A DNA stretch of 64,000 nt from Zygaena filipendulae (GCA_907165275.2 OU015668.1:10349658-10413657), one strand, 5' to 3'. Positions 21,601 to 30,945 are shown, counted from the first letter of the stretch. Notes: generated by a model not told the origin, from the letters alone. Made by a program: numbers and translations.

Positions 21601-24600
21601 TAGAATTTACGTGTCAGTATGATAAATTACCAAAAATTGTGAGGACGCAATAAGTAAAAAAGAGTAACATACGTTGAATTGGCTACTTGACTAAATGTTT
21701 TTTAGTCCGTCATGTAGATTAATAAAAAATATTGGACACGTATTTTTTCTTTTTTACGCAATCAAAAAATATCGGCGATACATTGAGTTGAAATTCCGCG
21801 TGACGTCACAACCCGGTGCAGCTTGTACGGGGCTTACACCGAATAATGACGTCACGAGTCCCCCACCCTAAGCTTTAATGCGCTTTATCTATGTTTATTT
21901 TTATTTAAAATGCAAAAAATGCGTTTCTATTATTTTTTTATCTTCTCATTGACGGACTAATTAGAATTTTGATTTTCACCCGATTCCGAGGTGAAAAGTA
22001 CACTACTTATGTCCTTTTCTGTACATCTGAAAACGTGTATGCAAGATTTAATGATGATCGATTGAGTAGTTAAAGTGTGAAAGCGTAACAAATAGACAAA
22101 GAAACACATATTTGCACTTTTAACATTAACAAGCTTATAAGAAAGTGAAATTTAAACATACCTTTTACAGAAGACCGGACCAATTCCGGAGCGTTTCGAT
22201 GCCGCAGTCTTGGCCCGGTCCAATTGGTTCCGGCGGTCCCGGAGCCGGTCCACGAGACCGAGGCTGGTCGGAGCCGGTCCCGGTGAGGAGTGGACAGAGC
22301 GACGAGTCGAGCGCCTTCAGTTTCGTGACCTTCGACGCTCAGACCATAACGGTGCCTATTAGTGTCTGCGTGTGCATTATGGTGGGGTGAGTTCACATAT
22401 CCTTGTCGTCTTCATATCGTACAGGAATATTCATTCTAGCTCTCCCACGCGGTTTCACCCGCGACAATTTAGGAGTTCCCGCGGGAATTCCGGATTGCAA
22501 TATAGCCTATGTTACTCAGGGATAATGTAGCTTTGTAATGGTGTAAGAATTTTTGAAATCGGTCCACCAGTTTTCGAGTTAAATCGTAACAAACAAAAAA
22601 TTTAAATCTTTCCTCTTTGTAATATTAGTATAGATAAAAGTATTCTTCATTAACCTTTAATTTATGATACCGAAAGTAGAAGAATTTGAACCAACACGTC
22701 TAGACACGTCTAGACAGCCAATGGGCTAGTTGATTTTTTTTTAGTCCGGTCTGTAGAAGTAATAAAAAATATTGGACACGACGTATTTTTTGTTTTTTTA
22801 CGTAATTACAAAACATTGAGTTGAAATTTCGCGTAACGTCACTATCCAGTGCAGTTTGTATGGGGGCTTATAGCGGTTAATGATGTCACGAGCTCTAAAC
22901 TTTAATGCGCAATATCTACGTATATTTTCCTTAATTTGAAAAAGCAAAAAAATACGTGTCCATTATTTTTTAATATTCTAACTGACGGACTAATTATTAG
23001 AGTTTTTATTTTCAAAAGTCGTCAACATCCCTATTGATACTCAAATGATTGAGTTTTTCTTCCTTTTCGTCTTGTTACTGTGTGTTTTGTTTCCAGTAAT
23101 ATAAACTTACATTGAATGCAAATATTAATTCTTTAAAATAGACAAAAAAAAACGAAGCTACACTTATATAATATATCGTGTAGCAGAAGTCGAGTGTAAC
23201 GATATAATACGTAACATTACTAATGCATGGAAAGAGTGCCCAATCCCGAATGTGTGTATAAAAGCTTCGCTTCAAAATTATAACTGATACACAAAAAAAA
23301 ACAAAAAAAAGTTAAGACATTGATCGTAAATTCATAATACAAATAAATGTCAAAATGATGTTACAAAAACATCACAACATCAAATTGTCTTATAAAAGAG
23401 AATGGACGTCAACAACACAACGGGAGTGGAAGGAACTCTCTTCAAACGCGACTTAAAGTTGTTGGATTACTTAAGTTCTATAGGATCAAAAACTTTGTTC
23501 CGCGTACAGACGAACCGCCGAAGGAATTTGACCTTTACGCAGATCGAAATAAGGAATATAAGGGCAATAAACACGGGACAGCTTTGTTTTATACCGCTTT
23601 TTGTTTCAGCTACATAATATTTGGCTCAATGATATTTGGTATTTGGGAGAAATGGGATCAGCTGGATGGTGCTTACTTCTGTTTTATATCGCTTACCAGG
23701 TATGCATTTGATAATTTCGTCTACTTACTTATCTAAGTTTCCCGTGGTTTTACCAGCATTTACTTTGAAATTCCCTCAAGAACTACAGGATCCTTCCTTA
23801 GCTGATGACTAAACTCTACAAAATATAAATGCTACATTACCAAATTCAGCTCCATAGGACCAAGAACTTATTTTATTTCCATATCAACTGAAGCTCCGAT
23901 TTCACCATCTTAAGAGTTGACCATTAAAAAACTCTTTCTTCATCATGCTTGCGTTTTATAAGGAACCATTGTACTAAATTTCAAGGTTGTAGACTAAGCG
24001 GTTTGAGCTAGTATCTACTAATATTATAAAGTAGTAAAGTTTGTAAAGAGTTTGTATTCTATTTTAAGCTAATTAAATATAAATTTTTTACCATTCCAGC
24101 ATTGGCTTCGGCGACTTTGTACCTGGTGAAAGGGTGTACACTCCTCGCATCGAGACCTCCTTCATCGTGTGCTCCTTGTACCTCATGCTGGGCATGGCTC
24201 TGGTGGCCATGTGCTTTAACCTTATGCAGGTAAGGGATAAACACTACGGATGTTCCAATGCTTCGTTGGTTCTGTAATCCTAATACTTGAAACGCGAATA
24301 TGCGCTTGTAACGCTTTTAAGTCTTAACTATTCAACCGATGATTATGAAATTCTGCATACACGTTTTCAGGGGTACATAAGGTACTTTTTATCCTGGAAT
24401 TCTCGCGGGAACTCCAAAATTAACGCGAGTGAAACCGTGGGAAACAGCTAGTTTGGAAATGAACATACGAAGCTATTTTATTTCAGAGAAAATAGGCACC
24501 AATTGAGAATTTAACCCATTATCTAAGGGGACCCTAGTCATGTTCTAGTTCACTTCAAAGTTACCTATTGAATAAACTTATTATTAAACTTATTATCTGT

Positions 24601-24774
24601 TGACTAGCGAAGAGGCATGGTGTTCACTGCGACAACCCGGTCATCAGCAAGTGGTTTTTATAAATAATTTATTATAAGTTTTGTTTTTCTCCATTCATTT
24701 CACAGGAGCAGGTGGTCCATTACTTCGCCGGTCTCAAACGCGCTCTGAAGCGCTTATGTAGGTGCAAAAGATGA
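9492..24774 (+). CDS. Two-pore-domain potassium channel (K2P, TWiK-like), ten coding exons, complete
   Basis: This is a potassium leak channel subunit of the plasma membrane; K2P subunits form dimers that set resting potential. Coding exons are 9492-9612, 13737-13884, 15423-15559, 16431-16532, 21115-21218, 21448-21563, 22171-22386, 23610-23699, 24100-24229 and 24706-24774. All introns are GT-AG. The exons sum to 1,233 bases with phases that agree at every junction, giving 410 residues. M1 is at about 20-47. The extracellular cap, about 48-120, has NVT (N74) and NET (N83) sequons. Filter 1 is TIGYG (134-138), followed by M2 (149-170). A long basic and Gly/Pro-rich cytoplasmic loop spans about 171-301. 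M3 is at about 302-325, filter 2 is SIGFG (345-349), M4 is at about 363-388, and the tail is short and basic. An in-frame TGA at 9471-9473 supports the ATG at 9492 (a second ATG follows at 9495). The cap has no cysteine, unlike many K2P channels. The TWiK 7/18-type assignment is from recalled family features; the exact orthologue is not known. Confidence 0.95.
9757..9990 (+). repeat. tRNA-derived SINE, degenerate head
   Basis: The box A-like GATATCTCAGTGGATAGTGC and box B-like GGTTCAAATTCC match the 43.4-kb SINE. It lies 145 bases after K2P exon 1. Confidence 0.65.
10901..11496. repeat. CCTAGGGGTGAAAG repeat, inverted dimer
   Basis: A left part (10901-11045) is followed by a short A-tailed fragment (11060-11110, SINE tail) and then the same repeat in reverse (11111-11496). 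The arms share a long run (e.g. TGTGCTTTTCATTACGAATG and its complement). It lies in K2P intron 1. Confidence 0.75.
11532..11735 (+). mobile_element. Helitron relic in K2P intron 1
   Basis: ACTAATATTATACTCGTAAA to AACCACGGGGGACAGGG. Confidence 0.65.
11874..12214. repeat. GGCTTACTCTTGACGC element, copy 1
   Basis: Ends GCCGGCTTACTCTTGACGC and AAGAGTAAGGCCC are inverted. The interior is rich in TCGATTTCGAT and its complement. Confidence 0.7.
12481..12680 (-). mobile_element. Short Helitron in K2P intron 1
   Basis: CTAG (12481-12484) is preceded by A. The 5' end is near TATAATATTAGTATG at 12667-12681. Confidence 0.82.
13193..13393 (+). mobile_element. Short Helitron in K2P intron 1
   Basis: It runs from TCCTACTAATCCTACTACC to GGCACAGCTAG. 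The TCCTACTA start is duplicated (13193 and 13202). Confidence 0.82.
13737..13884 (+). CDS. K2P exon 2: end of M1 and extracellular cap
   Basis: The acceptor is TATTTCAG and the first two bases complete Gly41. It encodes GAFMFQAIEG, a hallmark of insect and nematode TWiK channels, then cap helices with two N-glycosylation sequons (N74, N83). It ends AG|GTGAGA with two bases carried over. No cysteine is present in the cap. Confidence 0.93.
14101..14290 (+). repeat. Second tRNA-derived SINE family, copy 1
   Basis: The tRNA-like head (TTGGTGCAGAGGTCACCATG, then GGGTTCGATTCC as box B) is followed by AACTTTGTGTGATGAACAC and a TATATAAGTAATTC region. It lies in K2P intron 2. Confidence 0.75.
14311..14473. 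repeat. GGCCGCACTCAGAGTC MITE, copy 2
   Basis: It is compact and nearly palindromic, with both inverted ends visible, in K2P intron 2. The middle repeats TAAAAATCTTTACTTAAA in both orientations. Confidence 0.8.
15423..15559 (+). CDS. K2P exon 3: cap end and pore loop 1
   Basis: It encodes residues 91-135, ending in the pore helix WSFSSAFLYSLTVITTIG with the first filter split at Gly136. The acceptor ATTCCAG at 15422 was chosen over a nearby TATAG because only it keeps the frame (AG plus G gives Arg90). The donor is G|GTAAGA. Confidence 0.92.
15600..15725 (+). repeat. CCCCCTTAGCCAAGT repeat, copy 2
   Basis: CTGCCCCCTTAGCCAAGT and GGAACGTATCGTCATGTCAC match 5090-5175. A weaker match lies at 13975-14060. 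The class is unknown. Confidence 0.55.
15985..16345. repeat. Two nested palindromes filling K2P intron 3
   Basis: The inner arms are 16022-16070 and 16117-16164, about 48 bases and nearly perfect (GTTAACTAGGGGCCCAAAAA). The outer arms near 15985-16030 and 16295-16343 share GACAACGTTATCG and ATCGATCGTTAA. A short TTCTATTCTATTC tail lies between them. Confidence 0.75.
16431..16532 (+). CDS. K2P exon 4: filter 1 exit and M2
   Basis: It encodes GYGHLSPRTNWGKIATIF and the M2 helix through YLSNVG (residues 137-170). The acceptor is CTCCTCAG and the donor G|GTGAGT. This is the most family-diagnostic stretch of the gene. Confidence 0.96.
16950..17135 (-). mobile_element. Helitron copy in K2P intron 4
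   Basis: CTAGCAGATCCCTGCC to TTTCATAATATTAAAG. Confidence 0.72.
17425..17920 (-). mobile_element. Long-form Helitron, uninterrupted
   Basis: The 3' end CTAG is at 17425-17428, and the 5' end is near 17920. It keeps the empty target (junction 17676/17677) of the insertion seen at 42583-42770. It lies in K2P intron 4. Confidence 0.8.
18050..18240 (+). mobile_element. Short Helitron in K2P intron 4
   Basis: It runs from ACTATTATAAATGCGAATG to AATAGCCAG. The 3' end has decayed. Confidence 0.75.
18309..18724. repeat. GGCCGCACTCAGAGTC MITEs, copies 3 and 4 in tandem
   Basis: Two related units (about 18309-18485 and 18500-18724) lie side by side in K2P intron 4. Each is built of inverted repeats with GAACGTCTCTGATTGCGGC blocks. 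Confidence 0.75.
18877..20007 (-). mobile_element. piggyBac-type element, internally deleted
   Basis: The element is flanked by TTAA at 18873-18876 and 20008-20011. Its ends are inverted: CACGTTCGCTGCG on the left, and CACGTTCATTGCG on the right read inward. At 1,131 bases it is far shorter than an autonomous piggyBac. It lies in K2P intron 4. Confidence 0.85.
19248..19508 (-). pseudogene. piggyBac transposase C-terminal cysteine-rich domain
   Basis: An open frame of 86 codons carries GRCTDHVF, RRCVGCYEKLRR and CTKCNQSMCLPCFNEKHF. The Cys/His spacing matches the zinc-binding domain at the end of piggyBac transposases, which contacts the element's ends. The catalytic DDD core is missing. It ends at its own stop, so the frame is the true C-terminus of the former gene. 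The first residues (MWFIYIYKMHFITE) may be partly derived from the deletion junction. Confidence 0.8.
20712..21007 (+). mobile_element. Helitron with two 3' modules in K2P intron 4
   Basis: It starts ACGACTATTATAAATGCG. One GGAACTCCGGAATTAACG 3'-type module at about 20858-20890 is followed by a second that ends AACAGCTAG at 21007, about 108 bases before exon 5. Confidence 0.75.
21115..21218 (+). CDS. K2P exon 5: start of the M2-M3 cytoplasmic loop
   Basis: It encodes Gly170 and ELLARWFKCIYALVCLC followed by a basic segment (residues 171-204). The acceptor is GTTACCTAG and the donor CAT|GTAAGT, phase 0. It is separated from exon 6 by the shortest intron of the gene (229 bases). Confidence 0.88.
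21448..21563 (+). CDS. K2P exon 6: acidic part of the cytoplasmic loop
   Basis: It encodes residues 205-242: LEISEAESIERPEGW, then a Ser/Asp/Pro-rich piece. The acceptor follows a strong T-run (TTTTTTTTCAG) and the donor is AG|GTAAAC. The loop sequence is not conserved enough to recognise by itself; the frame with its neighbours supports it. Confidence 0.88.
21680..21980 (+). repeat. CRE-type MITE, copy 3
   Basis: It lies in K2P intron 6. Both TGACGTCA sites are intact. The right end is replaced at about 21980 by a Helitron fragment (to about 22140). Confidence 0.8.
22171..22386 (+). CDS. K2P exon 7: Gly/Pro-rich loop and first part of M3
   Basis: It encodes residues 243-314. A low-complexity stretch (SWPGPIGSGGPGAGPRDRGW) is followed by the hydrophobic TITVPISVCVCIMVG that opens M3. 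It is clearly more GC-rich than the flanking introns. The acceptor is CTTTTACAG and the donor GG|GTGAGT. Confidence 0.9.
22436..22636 (-). mobile_element. Short Helitron in K2P intron 7
   Basis: CTAG at 22436-22439; the 5' end is near 22636. It starts 50 bases after the exon 7 donor. Confidence 0.78.
22722..23033 (+). repeat. CRE-type MITE, copy 4
   Basis: It lies in K2P intron 7. Both ends are present, but both CRE sites are mutated (TAACGTCA and TGATGTCA). Confidence 0.82.
23610..23699 (+). CDS. K2P exon 8: M3 end and pore helix 2
   Basis: It encodes YIIFGSMIFGIWEKWDQLD then GAYFCFISLT (residues 315-344), the typical entry to the second pore. The acceptor is TTGTTTCAG and the donor CAG|GTATGC. 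Serine 345 of the filter is split by the intron. Confidence 0.95.
24100..24229 (+). CDS. K2P exon 9: filter 2 and M4
   Basis: It encodes SIGFGDFVPGERVYTPRIET and the M4 helix through MALVAMCFNLMQ (residues 345-388). The acceptor is CCATTCCAG and the donor CAG|GTAAGG, phase 0. A 5'-terminal fragment of a Helitron (from about 24012) ends about 40 bases before the acceptor. Confidence 0.95.
24278..24451 (+). mobile_element. Short Helitron in K2P intron 9
   Basis: It starts TCCTAATACTTG and ends AACAGCTAG, between A and T. It is diverged. Confidence 0.78.
24706..24774 (+). CDS. K2P exon 10: C-terminus and stop
   Basis: It encodes EQVVHYFAGLKRALKRLCRCKR (residues 389-410) and TGA. The tail is short and strongly basic. 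The acceptor is TTTCACAG. Confidence 0.92.
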   Translation, partial: EQVVHYFAGLKRALKRLCRCKR

Positions 24775-25380
24775 CACCGGTGACACAAAAATTATATAAA
24801 CGAAAATCGTTATAGTTGCAATTAACGGGACGTTTTTTAAAGTGATTCTGCGTGAGTTTAAATGTACGATTAGAACTGTGTAGTGTAAAGTACTTATTTA
24901 ATCTAGAAGTAAGATGAATACGAATAAAAAAAAAGATTCATAAATTAAATTAGAGTAATTTTTCAGTATTTGAAATTGGAACTTTTTTTTTATCCATCAC
25001 AAGTAAGTTTTTTAAGGTTTCTTAGTCAAATGGCCAAAAAGAAATCATTGTTTGGTTCCGTCTATCTGTGTATCACAATTGTCACACTTGGATATTATCG
25101 AAACTAAGGATGAAAGTAAAGAAAGTGTACTATTATAAGACCCTCCATATAATAGCGTAGTAAATAAATAAGGGTAGTCCGTTGCATACCATAATTCCGT
25201 AACTGTGGGACTTGTGGATACGTGGGCGGTATAAATAGATCTTGCAAAATGATATCGAAGTTTCTAATTTTTCTTTATTACTCGATGATTGGATGTGAGC
25301 ATCTCCACAGGTCAGATCGAGTCGCTTGGTGTTCTGTTAATACTGTGATATTTGAAGCATCAGAGTAAGGACTATCAGGG
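24775..25380 (+). other. K2P 3' flank and probable 3' UTR
   Basis: AT-rich sequence follows the stop codon. A candidate AATAAA lies near 24928 and further ones near 25160, but none can be preferred without transcript data. No repeat was recognised until the nested Helitrons at 25,386. Confidence 0.4.
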
Positions 25381-25385
25381 GACAA

Positions 25386-25796
25386 TCCTACTAATATTAC
25401 AAACTAGTTGTGGCCCACGGTTTCACCCGCGTTAATTTCAGAGTTCCCGCGGGAATTCCGGGATAAAAAGTACCCTATCTGTTAATCTGATGTATAAGCT
25501 ATATTATTGTAAAGTTTCATTTAAATCCATTCAGTAGTTTTTGCGTGGAAGAGTAACAAACATTCATCCATCTATCCATCCATATATTCTTACAAACTTT
25601 CGCGTTTACAATATTAGTAGGATGTGAAAGTGTGGATATTTGGTTGTTTGTTACTCAATCACGCAAAAACGACTGAACGAATTTGGATGAAATTTGGCAT
25701 GCACGTTGTCAGGGGTAGGTACATAGGTACTTTTCATCCTATAATTCCCGCGGGAGCTCCGAAATTACTACGGATGAAACCGCGGGGTACAGCTAG
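25386..25796 (+). mobile_element. Helitron with another Helitron in its 5' end
   Basis: It starts TCCTACTAATATTACAAA and resumes at 25623 (TGTGAAAGTGTGGATATTTG), ending CAGCTAG at 25796. A reverse copy separates the two parts. Confidence 0.85.
25404..25622 (-). mobile_element. Nested reverse Helitron
   Basis: The 3' end CTAG is at 25404-25407 and the 5' end (GA on the + strand) at 25621-25622, between A (25403) and T (25623). Confidence 0.87.
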
Positions 25797-26510
25797 TAAT
25801 AGATAAGTCATAGTAAATGCGTACCACGACGAGAAATGATCACTTGGTCGAATTAACCATGTTGTATGAAATTTTTATACACGTGGCTAGGGTACAGAAA
25901 ATAAGATAGACTGGGTACTTTTAAAGCGGAACTCCTGCGGAAACTCTGAAATCAACACCGGCGAGGAACAGGTAGTACCTACATACTCGTAAATAAATAA
26001 AAAGGAAACGTGTGCAAAATACACGTAGGAAGAAAACAACCTTGTGCTATTTTTTAATCCTTCAACTTATACTGAACTATATACCTAACAGGGCTCTTAT
26101 TCAACATGACCAACAACATTCCTTGCCCATAACGCGCGTCCCAAAAATGCCTTTCCAAACGTTCTAGATGCTAAGATATTAGAAATTATCATTCCTAATG
26201 CCAAAAGAAACGTTGTAAATGTATTTTTTTGCAGTAAAACTTCTTTGAGTACGAGGGAAAGACAGTTTTTGCGGCGTCTTATCTTAGCGCGGCGTGTTTT
26301 GGTCATAGTGAATAAGGGTCCTGAACTATGTAGTTACGTAGATGGCATCCAAAGGAGATGTAGTTTAATAATAAGAGGAGTTGCATTGAGATCTCCGGGC
26401 GAAAGGTATAATGCATGGAGATTATCACACGTTGCGCCAGCTGATCCCAAACTAAGCTGAGTTTGTACTACGGGTACCAGACAGCTGAGATAATCTTAAC
26501 TAATATTATT

Positions 26511-26747
26511 TGGACATAGATAAGTAATAGTGTGTTAACCCACACTGGAGAAATTTTGAGTAAATCGTGTTTTAAAATTATAGCGCCATTTTCTGTCAAC
26601 ATTTTTTATGTTCAATATTTAGTTACATACTTAAAAAATGTAATAAGGTAAACACATAATTAAAAAACGTTCCCAAACTCTCAATAAATCGTTCTGAATA
26701 GGTAACTTAATTTTATGGGTTAACATGTTATTGCTTATCTGCGTCCA
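26511..26747. repeat. GTTAACCCAC MITE, copy 2
   Basis: It is 237 bases long with complete inverted ends, and TT flanks both sides. Confidence 0.85.
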
Positions 26748-26884
26748 TTTGTCGCTTTAATTACTCAACCGATCACGTATCAGGAGTACAGAAAATAACA
26801 TAGGGTTATTTTGCAATTTATCTTTGTTTTCAGTATTTACCTATCATCGTTTTAGATTGCGTGTTGAATAAAAATATAATTTAA

Positions 26885-27075
26885 GTTTTTCTCTCTTCGC
26901 TCACATCGGTGACGCCGCATGCGGCATCAGGGGAAGATTGACAGCGTCGGGCCCCCAACGGTTCCCGACTTAATATGCTGAGCTGCTTGCCTTTTTGTTG
27001 CGACGCGCTGTTTGTGCTTCTTTTTTGTTATTGCATATTTAACAGTTGTCGTAACGAATAAAGTTAATTTTATTT
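26885..27075 (+). repeat. Retroelement 3' end, TATGCTGAGCTGC family
   Basis: GTTCCCGACTTAATATGCTG and GCTGCTTGCCTTTTTGTTGC are followed by an AATAAAG near 27056. Related pieces occur at 62840-63015 and 63898-64000. Confidence 0.5.
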
Positions 27076-27752
27076 AATATCATTTCATTTAAATAATTAT
27101 GGTAGAGTTCAAGATATTTCTTTTTTTTTTACAAATAGCTTATTTTTGTAGTACCTTATTTATTAGATCTTGTTTACACTGTTATTAATTAAAGTCAATT
27201 TACAATCTAATAGGTAGCTAATTATGAAAACCATAGCCACAGGATGCCACGAAAACCAAATCTACGTTCGATGTTTATGACAAGAAGTCAATCTTATCTA
27301 ATAACTACGACTAAACGCTCTTGTTAGAGCGAAAAGTGATTTCATCTAGTACTAAACTATCTTAATATAGTAAAGGAAACGTGACTTTCTTGCTGTATGT
27401 TCTGCTGCATCGGCGATCTCCATATGCGGATAATGGTGTTAGTGATGCACGTCAATGCTTGGCTGGCGACCTCTGAATAAAATAGTTAACTATCTATGTA
27501 AGTTGATGCTTGACTTGCAATCTTCGTGTTGCAAACAAGCATAACAAGCCCACGATTGGATATATAACAAGTGATTTAATAATAATAATAATACTGAAAT
27601 ATTGTATTTTAACTTGTATTTTAAGGGCGTAAACTGAATAATATTCAGCATTGATTAAAAAAATCATCATGTGCGTACAACGTGTGTGCAATTTCATTTT
27701 CAGGGTTACAAAAAAGGACACAGCTTGCGTTTCTTTTCCAGACTAAACAAAA

Positions 27753-28083
27753 TAGGGATGTTGACAACTTTTGAAAATCAAAATTCTAATTAGACCGTCA
27801 TTTATAAAATTAAAAATCACTAGACACGTATTTTTTTATTTTTCAAATAAATGAAAATACACAGAGATAAAGCGCATTAAAGTTTAGGGTGGGGGCTCGT
27901 GACGTCACTTACCGCTACAAGCCTCCATACAAACTGGTGACGTTACGCGAAATTTCAACTCAATGTATCGCTGTTATTTTTTGATTACCTACGTAAAAAA
28001 ATACAAAATACTTAGGTACGTGTCCGATATTTTTTATTAATCTACAAGACGGACAAAAAAAAAAATTATAGTCAACTAGCCTA
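27753..28083 (-). repeat. CRE-type MITE, copy 5
   Basis: Both ends are present. One TGACGTCA is intact and the other is changed to TGACGTTA. Confidence 0.82.
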
Positions 28084-28353
28084 TTATGGTATGATCCTAT
28101 AACCGTTCTATAAAAGTTAGCAAGTCTCTATAAAAACTGACGTATTGCTACTTGTGGAAAGGAGTTTATCGTCATTATCATTGTCTCATAACTGTGGTAC
28201 CTCGGGTACTATACGACTTTTTCGACGTAAGAAAACCATTTAGGATACAAATCGACGCCGAATGTGCAATAACTTCAAAAATCCTGTAATAGCGTTTCAA
28301 AAATTCTGTAATAGCTTATTATTTACCGGGATATGGCCTGGGGGCGTCGTAAT

Positions 28354-28590
28354 TGGACATAGATAAGCAATAGTATGTTAACCCACACTGGATAAATTTT
28401 GAATAAATTAAAGTTTTAAAATTATATCTCCTTTTTGTTCCGACATTTTTATGTTCAATATTTAGTTACATATTTAAACAATGTAATGAGGTAAACACAT
28501 AATTTAAAAACATTCTCTAACTCTCAATAAATCGTTCTGAATCAATAACTTTGTTTTGTGGGTTGACATGTTATTGCTTATCTACGTCCA
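28354..28590. repeat. GTTAACCCAC MITE, copy 3
   Basis: It is 237 bases long with complete ends, and AT flanks both sides. Confidence 0.85.
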
Positions 28591-28833
28591 ATTGGTCACA
28601 CACAACCGAAAAGTAGTATGTTTCGAATACATCACGAAACCTCCCGCAAAGTGCACTCAGATGCGTTATATCATGTAATTAGGTAGAGAGGTCGGCTGAA
28701 ATTAAATAGTTGGGGTTCTTGGAGGAGAATTTACCTCTTCGAGTTGCAAAGTAAGGTCGCGGCCACACCACCGCACCTACGCGCTGATATACCTACAGAG
28801 TTACCTACGGACTTTTTCAAGCCGTCGATATAC

Positions 28834-29237
28834 AGGGTGTCCCGTAAATCGACGTCAAGCCAGAACCAGGTCCCATCCCCATTCCAGGTCGGCAACGCAC
28901 CTGCACGCCTTCTGGTGTTGCAGATGTCTATGGGCGGCGGTAATCAATTACCATCAGGTGTACCGCTTGCCCGTTTGCCCCCTATGACATAAAAAAAAAC
29001 AAAAAAAAAACATTAAAAACTGACGAAAGCAATAATTTTGAAAACTTAACTGGCACAAACTTAAATTTTAAGCAGTAGTTTTCAAGATTACACAAAAAGA
29101 AGAAAATTGAAGAAAGTTACGGTTTGTAGCAATAGGTGTTGAAGAACCGTCGCAGGGTGTAAATTTTTATAAATTTAAAAGATTTTTTTTTTTTACGTTT
29201 TTCTGGTTCTAGCTTGACGTCGATTTACGGGACATCT
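28834..29237. repeat. GGGTGTCCCGTAAATC MITE with an inserted SINE tail
   Basis: The left end AGGGTGTCCCGTAAATCGAC (28834) and its complement (ending 29237) extend inward to CTTGACGTCGATTTACGGG and an AGAACCAG block. A SINE tail ending in an A-run (28865-29010) occupies the middle. The GGGTGTCCC start is common in Tc1/mariner-type MITEs. Confidence 0.7.
28865..29010 (+). repeat. SINE tail fragment inside a MITE
   Basis: GGTCGGCAACGCACCTGCAC to GCCCCCTATGACATA and an A-rich tail. It is the same family as 43394-43750. Confidence 0.8.
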
Positions 29238-29239
29238 CG

Positions 29240-30020
29240 AATTCGATTAACTAATCGATTTCGAGAAATCGCGTGCCTATCGAATAATCAATACAGTTTA
29301 ATTTTATGCCTTGTAGGTAAAACGAAAAGAAAATCGTGATATTATTTACGTCTAACTAATTCTATTTTCTATAGTCATTTAATTTTAATCGATTATACTA
29401 AGTAAGTGTCTACCTACTCTGACAAATGTGCTTCCAGTTTACTAGAGCGGAAAATTGTGACGGTGTGAACGCGCCCTTACTCTCCCAACATTGGTTGTGA
29501 AACTTCGACCCTAATAGAAGTAGTCGAGAAAGTTTCCTTTATGTTTCTGGCGATGGGAGAGTTTTAAGAATCTTTTTAAATAAAATTATGACAAAATTTT
29601 ATAGTCGCCATTAAATTCACAACAGTTTTTGGGGAAGTTTTCAACTGGGATTGCGATTGTGTTTTTAAATTGTGAAAAGTTCGAGCCAACCGTCTTTCGG
29701 TTCCGCTAAGAAGAAAAAGAATAAAAAAGTTTTTTGATTTCAAAAATTCAAAAAGAACTAACTACTTGGTAAGTATAAGTTTTTACATAAATGAGAACTA
29801 AAAACTTCTTCCATAGACTTAAGAACTCCAATTTAAAAACAAATTTAATAAAAATTTAAAATCGTAAAATCAAAAACGTCTTGGTATTGATAATATTATA
29901 GTAAAGTCTACTTAAAAACTTGAGCATTTATGAAATCGCAAAAACTTAAAAATATCTAGACCGATTTGTATACTTAATTAGATCTTTTGTTGTGTTCATA
30001 ATTTATTATTATGTTACACT
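29240..30020. other. No gene recognised
   Basis: AT-rich, with no repeats or frames that could be supported. Confidence 0.5.
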
Positions 30021-30024
30021 AAAT

Positions 30025-30200
30025 GTGCCCCTCGGATTCACCCGCGTTAATTTCAGAGATCTCGCAGTAATTCCGCGATAAAAAGTAGTCCAAGTTACTC
30101 CTTATAACATCAGCTATCTGCCAGTGAAAGTCCCGTTAAAGTCGGTCCAGCCGTTTCAAAGTTTAGCTGGAACAATCAACAAACAGTTTTTTTTTTATGT
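30025..30200 (-). mobile_element. Helitron relic
   Basis: ATGTGCCCCTCGGATTCACC, with a body similar to 48560-48870 (CAGTGAAAGTCC, AATCGGTCCAGCC). Confidence 0.6.
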
Positions 30201-30693
30201 CACCGTATACCTATACTTTCATAGGCATTTAGTGGAAAGCTGTTAATTTCGAATTACAAACAGACACTTAAATTTTATTTTTATGAATAGGTAGATGTAT
30301 ATGTTGTTGTTTATTTCAGAAGAAAATTAGGAGTTGATAATCCAGACTTACCTGCTCTCTCACTGTAAACACCCGTAACGACTGTAAATTGCTTGAAATC
30401 CGAATTCACTAACGCTTTCCACAAACGTCGTACCATACTTGTATAAAACCCCAATTACTTATTTGACGATAAATTATTTTTCTAAATCCCGCCCTGCCAG
30501 CTGAGGCACACCCCTGGGGCTATAAGTTATAGCACACGCGACAACCCTAGGATGTGCTCGATGTAAAGGATGACGGGTCAATGTAGGCGTAGCGTAGGTA
30601 TATTCAAGTAAATTGAAATATATTAAATTGTTGCTCAGAATTAGAAAAAAGAAAATGAAAAAATAATATGATATAGGTACATTTATTAATATG

Positions 30694-30945
30694 ACTAGCT
30701 GTCCCGCACGGTTTCACCCGTGATAATTTCGGAGTTCCTGTGGAATTTTTCTATACAAACTTTGCCCCCTTTTCACCCCTTAGGGGTAGAATTTCGGAGA
30801 AACCTTTCTTATTTGATGCCTACGTCATACAAACACCACACCATCCAAGTTTCAGGTCTCTACGATCAGCGGTTTAGGCTGTGCGTTGAACCGTCAGTCA
30901 GTCATTCAGGACAAAGCATTTTATATGTATAGATAAATCTCTTCC
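30694..30945 (-). mobile_element. Helitron, TTTCACCCCTTAGGGG subfamily, copy 1
   Basis: CTAGCTGTCCCGCACGG followed by ACAAACTTTGCCCCC, CACCCCTTAGGGGTAGAAT and TCTCTACGATCAGCGG. It is nearly the same length as the copy at 56013-56250. Confidence 0.75.

Noticed and set aside
22070..22396. - strand open frame over K2P exon 7
   Set aside because: It is the antisense shadow of a GC-rich coding exon.
23402..23617. 71-codon open frame in K2P intron 7
   Set aside because: It has no motif, its frame disagrees with exon 8, and it runs through the exon 8 acceptor.
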